From NCBI RefSeq assembly GCF_013377785.1, contig NZ_JABXWT010000005.1, positions 111,689-175,688 on the forward strand: a DNA stretch of 64,000 nt. Direction: 5' to 3'. Positions 53,770-62,137 of this stretch are shown piece after piece; within the stretch, counting starts at the first letter, position 1, and each line of letters opens with the position of its first letter. Under the pieces are notes generated by a model. That model worked only from the letters and a program-made list of their open reading frames with translations. It did no database searches and was not told the origin of the DNA. The position numbers and the translations under genes are program-made. Source of the DNA: Ruegeria haliotis. Its GTDB lineage: Bacteria; Pseudomonadota; Alphaproteobacteria; Rhodobacterales; Rhodobacteraceae.

Positions 53770-54603
53770 ATGCGGGACAAGAAACTTGCAGATCTTCCTG
53801 AAGGGTCGGAAAGCCCGTTGAACACCGCGATCTCGGTCCGGGATCGCTCCGCCCTGCAGATGGCCACGGATGCGGTGAAACACAAGCAATGCAAATTGGC
53901 GTTTCAGTCTGTGATGCAGGCGCAGCCCCCACATGACGTCGCCTTTTATGAGGGGTTCATTCGCGTTTTGGACGAAACCGGGCGGGTTATTCCCGCGCGT
54001 GAGTTCATGCCACAGGTCGAAAATACGCCAATCGGTCGAGAGCTGGATTGTATCGCGCTGGAAATGGGATTGCGGACGCTTGTACGCAATCCAGACATTC
54101 GCCTGTCGATTAACATGTCCGCGCGGTCGATCGGTTATGCCCGCTGGTCCCGCCTGTTGGAGAAGTTTCTGAAAAGAGATTCCAGCCTCGGCGAACGGCT
54201 GATCCTTGAGATCTCAGAAAGCTCTGCGATGCAAGTGCCCGAACTTGTCGTCGATTTCATGGATCGGTTGCAGGAACGTGGCATTGCCTTTGCGCTCGAT
54301 GATTTCGGCGCCAGCAACTTCAGCTTTCGCCATTTTCGGGAATTCCTGTTCGATGCCGCCAAGATCGACGGGCAATTCGTTCGCGGCATCAGCGAGAACC
54401 CGGACAACCAAGCGTTGGTGCGCGCGTTGATCGCCGTTGCCCGTGAATTCGAAATTCTCGTGACCGCCGAATCGGTTGAAACACAGCAAGATGCAGAGTT
54501 TCTCGTGGCCAGCGGCGTTGATTGCTTGCAGGGCTTCCTGTTTGGCGCCCCTTCAGTCTCACCGCCATGGAAGCAGATAACAAGCTCTAAAACAGGGACT
54601 TAA
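53770..54603 (+). CDS. EAL-domain c-di-GMP phosphodiesterase-like protein
   Basis: A 277-residue protein from ATG 53770 (GGGGA upstream). It is an EAL domain with little else. The EAL motif is EGF at 61-63, with Glu kept. Asn 115, Glu 147, Asp 177/178, Lys 198 and Glu 234 match the metal and catalytic residues, so activity is plausible. No GGDEF or sensor domain. Confidence 0.85.
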   Translation: MRDKKLADLPEGSESPLNTAISVRDRSALQMATDAVKHKQCKLAFQSVMQAQPPHDVAFYEGFIRVLDETGRVIPAREFMPQVENTPIGRELDCIALEMGLRTLVRNPDIRLSINMSARSIGYARWSRLLEKFLKRDSSLGERLILEISESSAMQVPELVVDFMDRLQERGIAFALDDFGASNFSFRHFREFLFDAAKIDGQFVRGISENPDNQALVRALIAVAREFEILVTAESVETQQDAEFLVASGVDCLQGFLFGAPSVSPPWKQITSSKTGT

Positions 54604-54659
54604 GCGCGATACGCGTTCGCGGCAATTCGCCCGTCCTGACGCTGAGACAAGCTGTCCGT

Positions 54660-54675
54660 TGCTGCAATTGCAGCA
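54660..54675. promoter_or_regulatory. PhaR-type operator upstream of phaA
   Basis: TGCTGCAATTGCAGCA is a perfect 16-bp palindrome containing CTGC-N4-GCAG, the pattern bound by Paracoccus PhaR, the repressor of PHB genes. It lies 125 bp before the phaA start codon. Confidence 0.65.
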
Positions 54676-54800
54676 TTACGTTATGGCAGAGAGTGCTGGA
54701 GCGGGGGATCACGAGGCGCTCTTGTACCGGGAGGGGTCCTCTCTCTACCACCTGCGCCGTCAGATTTCCCACAGGACCATGACGGTAAAGGACTGATTAT

Positions 54801-55976
54801 ATGACCAACGTAGTAATCGCATCCGCCGCACGCACAGGCGTCGGCAGTTTTGGCGGTTCGTTTGCGAACACCCCTGCACATGATCTGGGCACTGCTGTCC
54901 TGGAAGCAGTCGTCGAACGCGCCGGAATCGACAAAGGCGACGTAAGCGAAACCATCATGGGCCAGGTTCTGACCGCCGCTCAAGGCCAGAACCCTGCACG
55001 TCAGGCGCACATTAACGCGGGCCTGCCGCAGGAAAGCGCGGCCTGGGGCATCAACCAGGTCTGTGGCTCGGGTCTGCGCGCCGTGGCGCTGGGCGCACAG
55101 CACATTCAGCTGGGCGATGCCGATATTGTCGCAGCCGGTGGGCAAGAGAACATGACCCTTTCACCCCATGCAGCGACCCTGCGCGCTGGTCATAAAATGG
55201 GCGACATGAAGTACATCGACACCATGATCCGCGATGGTCTGTGGGATGCCTTCAATGGCTATCACATGGGTCAGACCGCCGAAAACGTCGCTGAAAAATG
55301 GCAGATCAGCCGCGACATGCAGGACGCATTCGCCGTCGCGTCGCAAAACAAAGCCGAGGCCGCGCAGAAAGCTGGCAAGTTCGCCGACGAGATCATCCCT
55401 TTCACCATCAAGACCCGCAAGGGCGACATCGTGATGGACAGCGACGAATACGTCCGCCACGGCGCCACCATGGAAGCTATGGCCAAACTGCGCCCCGCCT
55501 TTGCCAAGGACGGCTCGGTCACGGCGGCCAACGCATCCGGTCTGAATGACGGCGCCGCCGCAACCCTGCTGATGTCGGCCGAAAACGCTGAGAAGCGCGG
55601 GATTGAGCCGCTGGCCCGTATCGCATCCTATGCGACCGCCGGTCTGGACCCGTCGATCATGGGCGTCGGCCCGATCTACGCATCGCGCAAAGCGCTGGAG
55701 AAAGCCGGTTGGTCGGTTGACGATCTGGACCTGGTCGAGGCCAACGAGGCCTTCGCCGCGCAGGCCTGCGCCGTGAACAAGGACATGGGTTGGGACCCGG
55801 CGATTGTGAACGTCAACGGCGGCGCCATTGCCATCGGCCACCCGATCGGCGCGTCGGGCTGCCGTGTCCTGAATACGCTTTTGTTCGAAATGAAGCGTCG
55901 CGACGCCAAAAAAGGTCTGGCGACCCTTTGCATCGGTGGCGGCATGGGCGTTGCCCTGTGTGTGGAGCGCGACTAA
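54801..55976 (+). CDS. phaA: Acetyl-CoA C-acetyltransferase (beta-ketothiolase)
   Basis: A 391-residue thiolase that condenses two acetyl-CoA into acetoacetyl-CoA, the first step of PHB synthesis and of the ethylmalonyl-CoA route. Cys 88 in NQVCGSG is the acyl site. GHPIGASG and CIGGGMG hold the other catalytic His and Cys. phaB follows after 187 bp with its own terminator in between. Confidence 0.95.
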   Translation: MTNVVIASAARTGVGSFGGSFANTPAHDLGTAVLEAVVERAGIDKGDVSETIMGQVLTAAQGQNPARQAHINAGLPQESAAWGINQVCGSGLRAVALGAQHIQLGDADIVAAGGQENMTLSPHAATLRAGHKMGDMKYIDTMIRDGLWDAFNGYHMGQTAENVAEKWQISRDMQDAFAVASQNKAEAAQKAGKFADEIIPFTIKTRKGDIVMDSDEYVRHGATMEAMAKLRPAFAKDGSVTAANASGLNDGAAATLLMSAENAEKRGIEPLARIASYATAGLDPSIMGVGPIYASRKALEKAGWSVDDLDLVEANEAFAAQACAVNKDMGWDPAIVNVNGGAIAIGHPIGASGCRVLNTLLFEMKRRDAKKGLATLCIGGGMGVALCVERD

Positions 55977-55996
55977 GTGCTTTGATAACAAGTTGG

Positions 55997-56026
55997 AAAA
56001 GGGCGTCCACCGGGCGCCCTTTTTTG
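55997..56026 (+). terminator. Intrinsic terminator of phaA
   Basis: AAGGGCG (55999-56005) and CGCCCTT (56015-56021) form the stem, and a T-run continues to 56025. Confidence 0.8.
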
Positions 56027-56098
56027 TTACAATGGACTTCTACCCCTTAGATGCGACGATATTGCCACCCGGAAAACCGAAACTCATGACGAAACAAT

Positions 56099-56108
56099 AT
56101 TGCGCAAT
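56099..56108. promoter_or_regulatory. TTGCGCAA-type palindrome upstream of phaB
   Basis: ATTGCGCAAT is a perfect 10-bp palindrome 55 bp before the phaB start. It has the TGC/GCA core of PhaR sites but a shorter spacer than the one before phaA, so it is a weaker candidate. Confidence 0.35.
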
Positions 56109-56163
56109 TCCAACTCAATAAATAACACTATTATCAAGCTAATAAAAATTGGAGGATTCTTTA

Positions 56164-56886
56164 ATGGCACGTACAGCACTCGTAACCGGCGGCTCTCGCG
56201 GCATCGGCGCAGCAATTTCCAAAGCGCTCAAGGCCGAAGGGTATAACGTTGCGGCCACCTATGCGGGGAACGACGAAGCCGCAGCGAAATTCACCGAAGA
56301 AACCGGCATCGCCACTTACAAGTGGAACGTTGCCGACTATGACGAATCGAAGACCGGTATCGAAAAAGTCGAAGCCGAGGTTGGCCCGATCGATATCGTT
56401 GTCGCCAACGCAGGCATCACCCGTGACGCGCCCTTCCACAAAATGACCCCTGAGCAGTGGCATCAGGTCATCGACACCAACCTGACCGGTGTTTTCAACA
56501 CCGTCCATCCGGTTTGGCCCGGCATGCGTGAGCGTAAATTTGGACGTGTGATCGTGATCAGCTCGATCAACGGTCAAAAAGGTCAGTTCGCACAAGTGAA
56601 CTATGCAGCGACCAAAGCGGGCGACCTGGGCATCGTCAAATCGCTGGCACAAGAAGGTGCGCGCGCAGGCATCACCGCCAATGCAATCTGCCCGGGCTAT
56701 ATCGCCACGGAAATGGTTATGGCCGTTCCCGAGAAAGTCCGTGAATCGATCATCAATCAGATTCCGGCTGGTCGCTTGGGGGAACCAGAAGAAATCGCAC
56801 GCTGCGTGGCCTTTCTGGCGTCAGAAGATTCACAGTTCATCAATGGCTCGACCATTTCAGCCAATGGTGCGCAGTTCTTCGTCTGA
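56164..56886 (+). CDS. phaB: Acetoacetyl-CoA reductase
   Basis: A 240-residue NADPH-dependent SDR that makes (R)-3-hydroxybutyryl-CoA. TGGSRGIG (8-15), NAGITRD and the YAATK active site are present. GGAGG lies 9 nt before ATG 56164. An in-frame TTG at 56149 lies in the ribosome binding site and is rejected. The closeness of phaA supports PhaB over FabG. Confidence 0.92.
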   Translation: MARTALVTGGSRGIGAAISKALKAEGYNVAATYAGNDEAAAKFTEETGIATYKWNVADYDESKTGIEKVEAEVGPIDIVVANAGITRDAPFHKMTPEQWHQVIDTNLTGVFNTVHPVWPGMRERKFGRVIVISSINGQKGQFAQVNYAATKAGDLGIVKSLAQEGARAGITANAICPGYIATEMVMAVPEKVRESIINQIPAGRLGEPEEIARCVAFLASEDSQFINGSTISANGAQFFV

Positions 56887-56909
56887 TGTCGGCGCATTGG
56901 AATGAAAAC

Positions 56910-56939
56910 GGGCCGGTCCTTTTGGACCGGCCCTTCTGT
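56910..56939 (+). terminator. Terminator of phaB
   Basis: GGGCCGGTCC and GGACCGGCCC form a perfect 10-bp stem with a TTTT loop, and TTCTGTT follows. Confidence 0.8.
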
Positions 56940-56966
56940 TATCCCGTAAGAACACGCGCGCTGTGT

Positions 56967-57077
56967 TCAGCGGGAACCGAACAACCAGCTTAGCGCACGA
57001 TTGATCACTCTGGACCGTTCAAGATGCGCGCGATGAAAGGCGCGGGCAGTTGCGGAGTTGGTTGTGACCTCGATCAT
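56967..57077 (-). CDS. 36-residue basic small protein, divergent from the LysR gene
   Basis: ATG at 57077 to TGA at 56967 encode MIEVTTNSATARAFHRAHLE, then RSRVINRALSWLFGSR. AGAGGA lies 8 nt before the ATG. The peptide is a basic amphipathic helix. I recall similar short proteins beside GcvA-type LysR genes in this family. It is only 30 bp from the phaB terminator. Function unknown. Confidence 0.55.
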   Translation of the reverse strand: MIEVTTNSATARAFHRAHLERSRVINRALSWLFGSR

Positions 57078-57189
57078 TGCGAATTCCTCTCAGATCAGTA
57101 TTATTTGACTTATGGTAAATATGAAACCTGAGTTCCCGCATGACAAACGAGCTTTTTACAACGTTCAGTTAAATAAAACTTATGTATAA

Positions 57190-58137
57190 ATGAGCGAACA
57201 CCTACCTCCCCTGACTGCCCTGCGCGCCTTTGATGCAGCTGCGCGGCACATGTCTTTTGCAAAAGCGGCCGAAGAACTGCATGTAACACCGGCAGCTTTG
57301 TCATTTCAGATCAAATCGCTTGAGGAGCATTTGGGCCGCCCTTTGTTCCGTCGCCTGAATCGCGCAGTGGAGTTGACCGAGGCCGGTCGGGCGCTGGCAC
57401 CGGGCGCAGCTGAAGGGTTTGCAACCTTGCACGCAGCCTGGCGGGCGGTGGGGCGGCAAGGGAACGACACCAGCCTTACGGTCACCGCAGGCCCGGCTTT
57501 GACGGCAAAATGGCTGGCGCCGCGTCTTTATGACTTTGCTCGGGCGCATCCTGACATCGATCTGAAGTTTTCGGCCACGCTGCGCAATATGGATTTGGAG
57601 CGTGACGATGTGGATGTGGCCATTCGGTTTGGCTATGGGCAGGACGACGGGTTATATTCGGTGCCTGTCAGAAAAGAGTGGCTGACACCGGTTATGACAC
57701 CAGAACTGGCCGAGAGGTTCGCAACCCCCACCAGCCTTAAGGATGCACCGCTGATCCATGATGAATCCATCAATTTTCTATCCCCACCCTGCGACTGGCC
57801 CGCGTGGTTCCGGGCGGTTGGAATCGATTTCACCCCCAGTCATGGCGCGCATTTCTCGAATGCGGATCACGCGATTGACGCGGCTGTTGCGGGGGTTGGT
57901 GTCGCACTGGGCCGCCGCGCGATGATCCTCAAGGACCTGACCGAAGGGCGGCTGGTTGCCCCGTTCAAAGTCGCCCTCGAGACCAAGGGGCGATTCCGCT
58001 TTCTCTGCCTCCCCGGTGCTGAGCAACGGCCTCAGATCGCGGCATTCAGGGATTGGTTTCTGATCGAGATTGAAAAAACAGCGCATATATCGGACGAGTT
58101 CAAGATCATACCGATAGAAGAGGTATCAAAACAATGA
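57190..58137 (+). CDS. LysR-family transcriptional regulator (GcvA-like)
   Basis: A 315-residue regulator. The N-terminal HTH is PLTALRAFDAAARHMSFAKA, followed by AAEELHVTPAALSFQIKSLE, then LF-RRL. The C-terminal effector domain is of the GcvA type (WLAPRLYDFARAHPDIDLK). Its stop overlaps the start of the transporter gene (ATGA), so it may regulate that transporter, although LysR targets are usually divergent. The divergent neighbour is the 36-residue ORF. Confidence 0.9.
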   Translation: MSEHLPPLTALRAFDAAARHMSFAKAAEELHVTPAALSFQIKSLEEHLGRPLFRRLNRAVELTEAGRALAPGAAEGFATLHAAWRAVGRQGNDTSLTVTAGPALTAKWLAPRLYDFARAHPDIDLKFSATLRNMDLERDDVDVAIRFGYGQDDGLYSVPVRKEWLTPVMTPELAERFATPTSLKDAPLIHDESINFLSPPCDWPAWFRAVGIDFTPSHGAHFSNADHAIDAAVAGVGVALGRRAMILKDLTEGRLVAPFKVALETKGRFRFLCLPGAEQRPQIAAFRDWFLIEIEKTAHISDEFKIIPIEEVSKQ

Positions 58138-59000
58138 CCAGAATGCGTGCGACAGTGATCGGCTTTAGCGCCGTTCTGCTTTGGTCATTGCTGGCGCTTT
58201 TCACTGTGGGCTCTGCACCGGTGCCACCACTGCTGCTGAACACCATCTGCTTTTCCATCGGTGGAACGCTGGGACTTATCTGGGCCTGGTCAACAGGTGG
58301 ACTGCGGCAGCTGCGCGAGGTTCGTTGGACCACCTATCTGTTCGGTGCTTTTGGACTGTTCGGCTACCATGCGCTGTACTTTTCCGCCCTCAGGATGGCG
58401 CCAGCGGCCGAAGCGGGTTTGATCGCCTATCTATGGCCTCTGCTGATCGTGCTGTTTTCAGGACTTTTGCCCGGCGAGCATCTGCGCATCGGTCACTTAA
58501 TCGGGGCATGTCTCGGCTTTGCGGGGGCGGCTGTTATCATTGTCGGCGGGGGCGAATCCGGGTTTCAGGCTCAGTACCTGGTCGGGTACGCGCTGGCCTT
58601 ACTGTGCGCGCTGACATGGTCGGGATATTCCGTTTTGTCACGCCGGCTGGGTGATACACCCACCAGTTCGGTGGCCATCTTCTGTCTTGCTGCGGCACTT
58701 GCTTCAGGTGTGCTGCACCTTGCATTGGAAGAAACCACTTGGCCCAGCAATGCGATCGGTTGGGTATCGGTCCTGGCGTTGGGCCTCGGGCCGGTCGGGT
58801 TGGCATTTTATGTCTGGGACATTGGGGTCAAACGCGGCGACATCCAAATACTAGGCACCGCATCTTATGCGGCACCATTGCTGTCTACCTTGGCGTTGGT
58901 TTTGGCACAGATCGCCGCCCCGTCGTGGGGGCTGGCGATCGCGGCTTTGTTGATCACTGGCGGAGCCGTTATAGCAGCACGCGCCAGCCTGAATCGTTAA
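58134..59000 (+). CDS. EamA/DMT-family transporter
   Basis: A 288-residue membrane protein with ten hydrophobic segments in two EamA repeats. FGYHALYFSALRMAPAAEAGLIAYLWPLL is the first repeat signature, quoted here in two overlapping parts of known motif (YFSALR, AEAGLI). It is probably an amino-acid or metabolite exporter. Start overlaps the LysR stop by four bases. Confidence 0.85.
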   Translation: MTRMRATVIGFSAVLLWSLLALFTVGSAPVPPLLLNTICFSIGGTLGLIWAWSTGGLRQLREVRWTTYLFGAFGLFGYHALYFSALRMAPAAEAGLIAYLWPLLIVLFSGLLPGEHLRIGHLIGACLGFAGAAVIIVGGGESGFQAQYLVGYALALLCALTWSGYSVLSRRLGDTPTSSVAIFCLAAALASGVLHLALEETTWPSNAIGWVSVLALGLGPVGLAFYVWDIGVKRGDIQILGTASYAAPLLSTLALVLAQIAAPSWGLAIAALLITGGAVIAARASLNR

Positions 59001-59161
59001 ACGGACAGGCGTTCAATCTCTTCTTTCAGCTTTAGCTTCTGTTTCTTGAGTTGGACGATGTGGAGATCATCGATGCCTGCCGAGCGCTGGGCTTGTTCTA
59101 CTTCGTGACCGAGGGTTTCGTGTTTCCTTTTCAGTTCCGTCAGATGTGCGCTCACGCTCAT
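58997..59161 (-). CDS. DUF465 (YdcH-like) small protein
   Basis: A 54-residue helical protein, MSVSAHLTELKRKHETLGHE, with LKKQKLKLKEEI near the end, the DUF465 pattern. GGAGGA lies 5 nt before ATG 59161. It overlaps the DMT gene stop by four bases, tail to tail. Function unknown. Confidence 0.88.
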   Translation of the reverse strand: MSVSAHLTELKRKHETLGHEVEQAQRSAGIDDLHIVQLKKQKLKLKEEIERLSV

Positions 59162-59288
59162 GGCGATCCTCCTTCTTTGGTGTCTGAGATTCACGTAAGA
59201 AGTTGATCACATCGTTTCCACCCTGTCACGCCGCAGACGCACAGAATCTGTCATAAATCCGACAATTTCGGCTGGTCATTGCCGATAA

Positions 59289-60056
59289 TCATTGAAATCG
59301 AAGCAGCGCCTCACCATCGCGCAATACGGCAGACACCTCGGATGTATAGCTTTCGCCATCTCTCACGTGCTGCTCGCCCCTATGCAGAAACAGCGGCGCA
59401 TGTAACTGAAACGCGGCCCGCCCGCCCTTGCGCGCCCGCAGAATCACCAATTCCGCTGATCGGTTCTGACGCGGGCACAGTGGCAGCACTTGGATCGCCC
59501 CCAACCGACCGGCACAGGCTGACAGCATGTCAGGCAGGCGGTCGGCTTTTTGAATCATATGCAGGTAGCCCCGCGGCGCCAGACGTTTGGCGGCTACTTC
59601 GATCCAATCTGCCAGCGGCGTTTGTTCACCCAATGCAACGCTGCGGCCTTGGTCAGACGCGGGGCTGTGCGCTCCGGATCGGTAGTAGGGTGGATTCGCG
59701 ATGACATGATCAAATTGGCGCTGCCTGAGATCAGACGGCAAAACGCCAAGATCTGCGTCGATCACCTCTAACGGAACTTGGTTCTCTGCCGCATTCCTGC
59801 GCGCCAGTTCAGCGTAGGCTGGCTGCACCTCGACTCCGGTAACCTGCAATCCCGTCACACGCGCAGCAAGGCACAAAATCGCCGCCCCTGCCCCGCATCC
59901 AAGCTCCAGCACGGACTGGCCAGACGTGGCTGAAACGGACGCAGCCAGTAGGACCGGATCCACCCCTGCGCGATATCCAGACACTGGCTGCAACAACCGT
60001 ACGCGCCCACCCAGAAAGTCGTTGCAGGTCAGGTCGCTGTCATCGAAACGGATCAT
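59289..60056 (-). CDS. tRNA1(Val) A37 N6-methyltransferase-like protein
   Basis: A 255-residue class I methyltransferase of the TrmN6/YfiC type. VLELGCGAGAAILCLA is motif I, and IANPPYYRSG is the NPPY motif IV of N6-adenine methylases. The target is inferred from the family. Start overlaps the DUF2007 stop by four bases (ATGA). Confidence 0.85.
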   Translation of the reverse strand: MIRFDDSDLTCNDFLGGRVRLLQPVSGYRAGVDPVLLAASVSATSGQSVLELGCGAGAAILCLAARVTGLQVTGVEVQPAYAELARRNAAENQVPLEVIDADLGVLPSDLRQRQFDHVIANPPYYRSGAHSPASDQGRSVALGEQTPLADWIEVAAKRLAPRGYLHMIQKADRLPDMLSACAGRLGAIQVLPLCPRQNRSAELVILRARKGGRAAFQLHAPLFLHRGEQHVRDGESYTSEVSAVLRDGEALLRFQ

Positions 60057-60268
60057 CGACCCAACGGGATCTCATTGTCGCGCATCACGCGTTCAGCGCG
60101 GGTCAGATCATCGGCACGGACCATCAGGCGCCGGGGGAAGATTCCGATGCCGCCTTCGAGGATGCTCATATTTACGTCCATCTGAAAGCAGTCTATATCC
60201 TCGCCCTCAAGGAGAGCGGATGCAAAGGCCAGGATTGTCGGATCGGTACTGCGCAATAGTTCTTTCAT
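60053..60268 (-). CDS. DUF2007 protein
   Basis: A 71-residue protein, MKELLRSTDPTILAFASALL, with the family end VMRDNEIPLGR. DUF2007 proteins are thought to be small signal-transduction-like (PII-like) units. It is translationally coupled to the methylase. Its start is 56 bp from the divergent ispB start. Confidence 0.85.
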   Translation of the reverse strand: MKELLRSTDPTILAFASALLEGEDIDCFQMDVNMSILEGGIGIFPRRLMVRADDLTRAERVMRDNEIPLGR

Positions 60269-60324
60269 GGGGATGGATGTAAGGGCAAGGCGAGGCAGAA
60301 GTCGAGCCTTGTATCAGGAGTGTG

Positions 60325-61323
60325 ATGAACGTCGACACAATCTCGAAACCGCACGAGCGGCTCGCCGAAATTCTGACCGATGAAATGGAGGCGGTGAACA
60401 CGCTGATCCGCGCGCGGATGGCGTCCAAGCACGCTCCACGAATCCCCGAGGTCACAGCGCATCTGGTTGAAGCAGGCGGAAAACGCCTTCGCCCGATGCT
60501 GACCCTCGCGGCGGCACGACTGTTTGGTTATCCGGGCGACCACCATGTGCGTCTGGCCGCAACGGTTGAATTCATCCACACGGCAACCCTGCTGCATGAC
60601 GATGTGGTGGACGAAAGCGCTCAGCGGCGCGGGCGTCCCACTGCCAACCTGCTGTGGGACAACAAATCCAGCGTTCTGGTAGGCGATTACCTGTTTTCCC
60701 GTAGCTTTCAGTTGATGGTCGAAACCGGATCGCTGCGTGTTCTGGACATCCTAGCAAACGCATCGGCCACGATAGCCGAGGGCGAGGTGCTACAAATGAC
60801 CGCAGCCACAGATCTGGGTACCGATGAAAATGTATACCTTCAGGTCGTGCGCGGCAAAACCGCAGCCCTGTTTTCGGCAGCGACCGAAGTGGGCGGCGTG
60901 ATCGCTGGTGCGTCAGAAGAGCAGGTCAAAGCACTGTTCGAATATGGCGATGCACTGGGAATTGCCTTCCAGATTGCGGATGACCTGCTGGATTATCAGG
61001 GCGAAAGCAAGGCCACCGGTAAGAATGTTGGCGACGATTTCCGCGAACGCAAGCTGACGCTACCGGTGATCAAGGCCGTGGCACAAGCAACACCTGACGA
61101 ACGTGCCTTCTGGGAACGCACGATAGGTAAAGGCCGTCAGCAAGACGGCGATCTGGATCATGCTCTGGCGTTGATGAACAAATACGAAACGCTGGAAGCG
61201 ACGCGCCTGGACGCTGTCGGCTGGGCGACCAAGGCCAAAGCGTCGCTGGATGCACTGCCGGATCACGAGATCCGCACCCTTCTGCGTGATCTGGCCGACT
61301 ACGTGGTCTCTCGCCTCAATTAA
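60325..61323 (+). CDS. ispB: Polyprenyl (octaprenyl/decaprenyl) diphosphate synthase
   Basis: A 332-residue trans-prenyltransferase that makes the ubiquinone side chain. The first Asp-rich motif is DDVVDESAQRRGRPT, and the second is ADDLLDYQG. ATG 60325 is preferred to GTG 60322, since AGGAG at 60316-60320 is close. Roseobacters have Q-10, so a decaprenyl product is likely. It overlaps ispE tail to tail by 8 bp. Confidence 0.92.
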   Translation: MNVDTISKPHERLAEILTDEMEAVNTLIRARMASKHAPRIPEVTAHLVEAGGKRLRPMLTLAAARLFGYPGDHHVRLAATVEFIHTATLLHDDVVDESAQRRGRPTANLLWDNKSSVLVGDYLFSRSFQLMVETGSLRVLDILANASATIAEGEVLQMTAATDLGTDENVYLQVVRGKTAALFSAATEVGGVIAGASEEQVKALFEYGDALGIAFQIADDLLDYQGESKATGKNVGDDFRERKLTLPVIKAVAQATPDERAFWERTIGKGRQQDGDLDHALALMNKYETLEATRLDAVGWATKAKASLDALPDHEIRTLLRDLADYVVSRLN

Positions 61324-62137
61324 GTTGGGTTGCGCGGCACCACCACTCGGGATGTGCCGCGCCGATTTCATAAGCCGCAAAATGCGCCGCCTTCATCGAC
61401 GGGTAAAGCGCGAAGCAGGTCGAGCCCGAACCAGACATGCGAGCCATCAAGGCGCGGCTGGTCATCCAGAGCTCATCCAGAACAAACTCGATTTCGCGGG
61501 CCACGCCCATGGCCGGAATCTCAAGATCATTACGTTGGTCACGCAACCAATAAGCACAATCCTTAGGCGTTTCGAATTCAGGTACAATATCTGGCATGGC
61601 TGGATTATGCCGTATCGCCAGCGCCTTGAAGACCGAACCGGTCGGCACCGGGATCCCCGGATTGACCAGAACCGCGGGCAGATGCGGTAGATTTACAGGC
61701 GTAAGCCTATCACCGATTCCTTGCATTCTTGTTGCTTTGGCTGCCATGCAGACCGGCACATCGGCCCCCAATGACAGCGGCAAATCTGCGGGGACTTCGT
61801 TCCCCTTACCGGACAGAGCCCACAATGTTGCAGCGGCATCTGACGACCCGCCACCAATTCCCGCCCCGTGAGGCAGCACTTTGTTCAATTCAATATGCCC
61901 ACTCCAGCCGGTTGCTTCGGCTGCTTTCCAGACCAGATTCCGATCATCCGAGGGTACGCCTTCCGCATATTCGCCCTGAACCGCCATCGATAGGCCCGGG
62001 CCGGACGTGAGCTTCAGCTGGTCACCCACATCTGCAAAAACAACCAGCGAATCCAGTAGGTGATAGCCATCCTCGCGCTGGCCGGTCACGTGCAGGGTCA
62101 GGTTGATCTTGGCAGGCGCAAAGGCCTTAGTTGCCAT
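61316..62137 (-). CDS. ispE: 4-diphosphocytidyl-2-C-methyl-D-erythritol kinase
   Basis: A 273-residue GHMP kinase of the MEP isoprenoid pathway. AFAPAKINLTLHV is the opening motif, and LPHGAGIGGGSSDAAATL the phosphate loop. ATG 62137 is used; a TTG at 62143 adds two residues. It overlaps the end of the TPR gene by 11 bp, and provides the precursors used by the IspB enzyme opposite. Confidence 0.94.
   Translation of the reverse strand: MATKAFAPAKINLTLHVTGQREDGYHLLDSLVVFADVGDQLKLTSGPGLSMAVQGEYAEGVPSDDRNLVWKAAEATGWSGHIELNKVLPHGAGIGGGSSDAAATLWALSGKGNEVPADLPLSLGADVPVCMAAKATRMQGIGDRLTPVNLPHLPAVLVNPGIPVPTGSVFKALAIRHNPAMPDIVPEFETPKDCAYWLRDQRNDLEIPAMGVAREIEFVLDELWMTSRALMARMSGSGSTCFALYPSMKAAHFAAYEIGAAHPEWWCRATQLN

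Noticed and set aside
54681..55145. Minus-strand ORF opposite the phaA 5' region
   Set aside because: It spans the phaA start and promoter; no family features.
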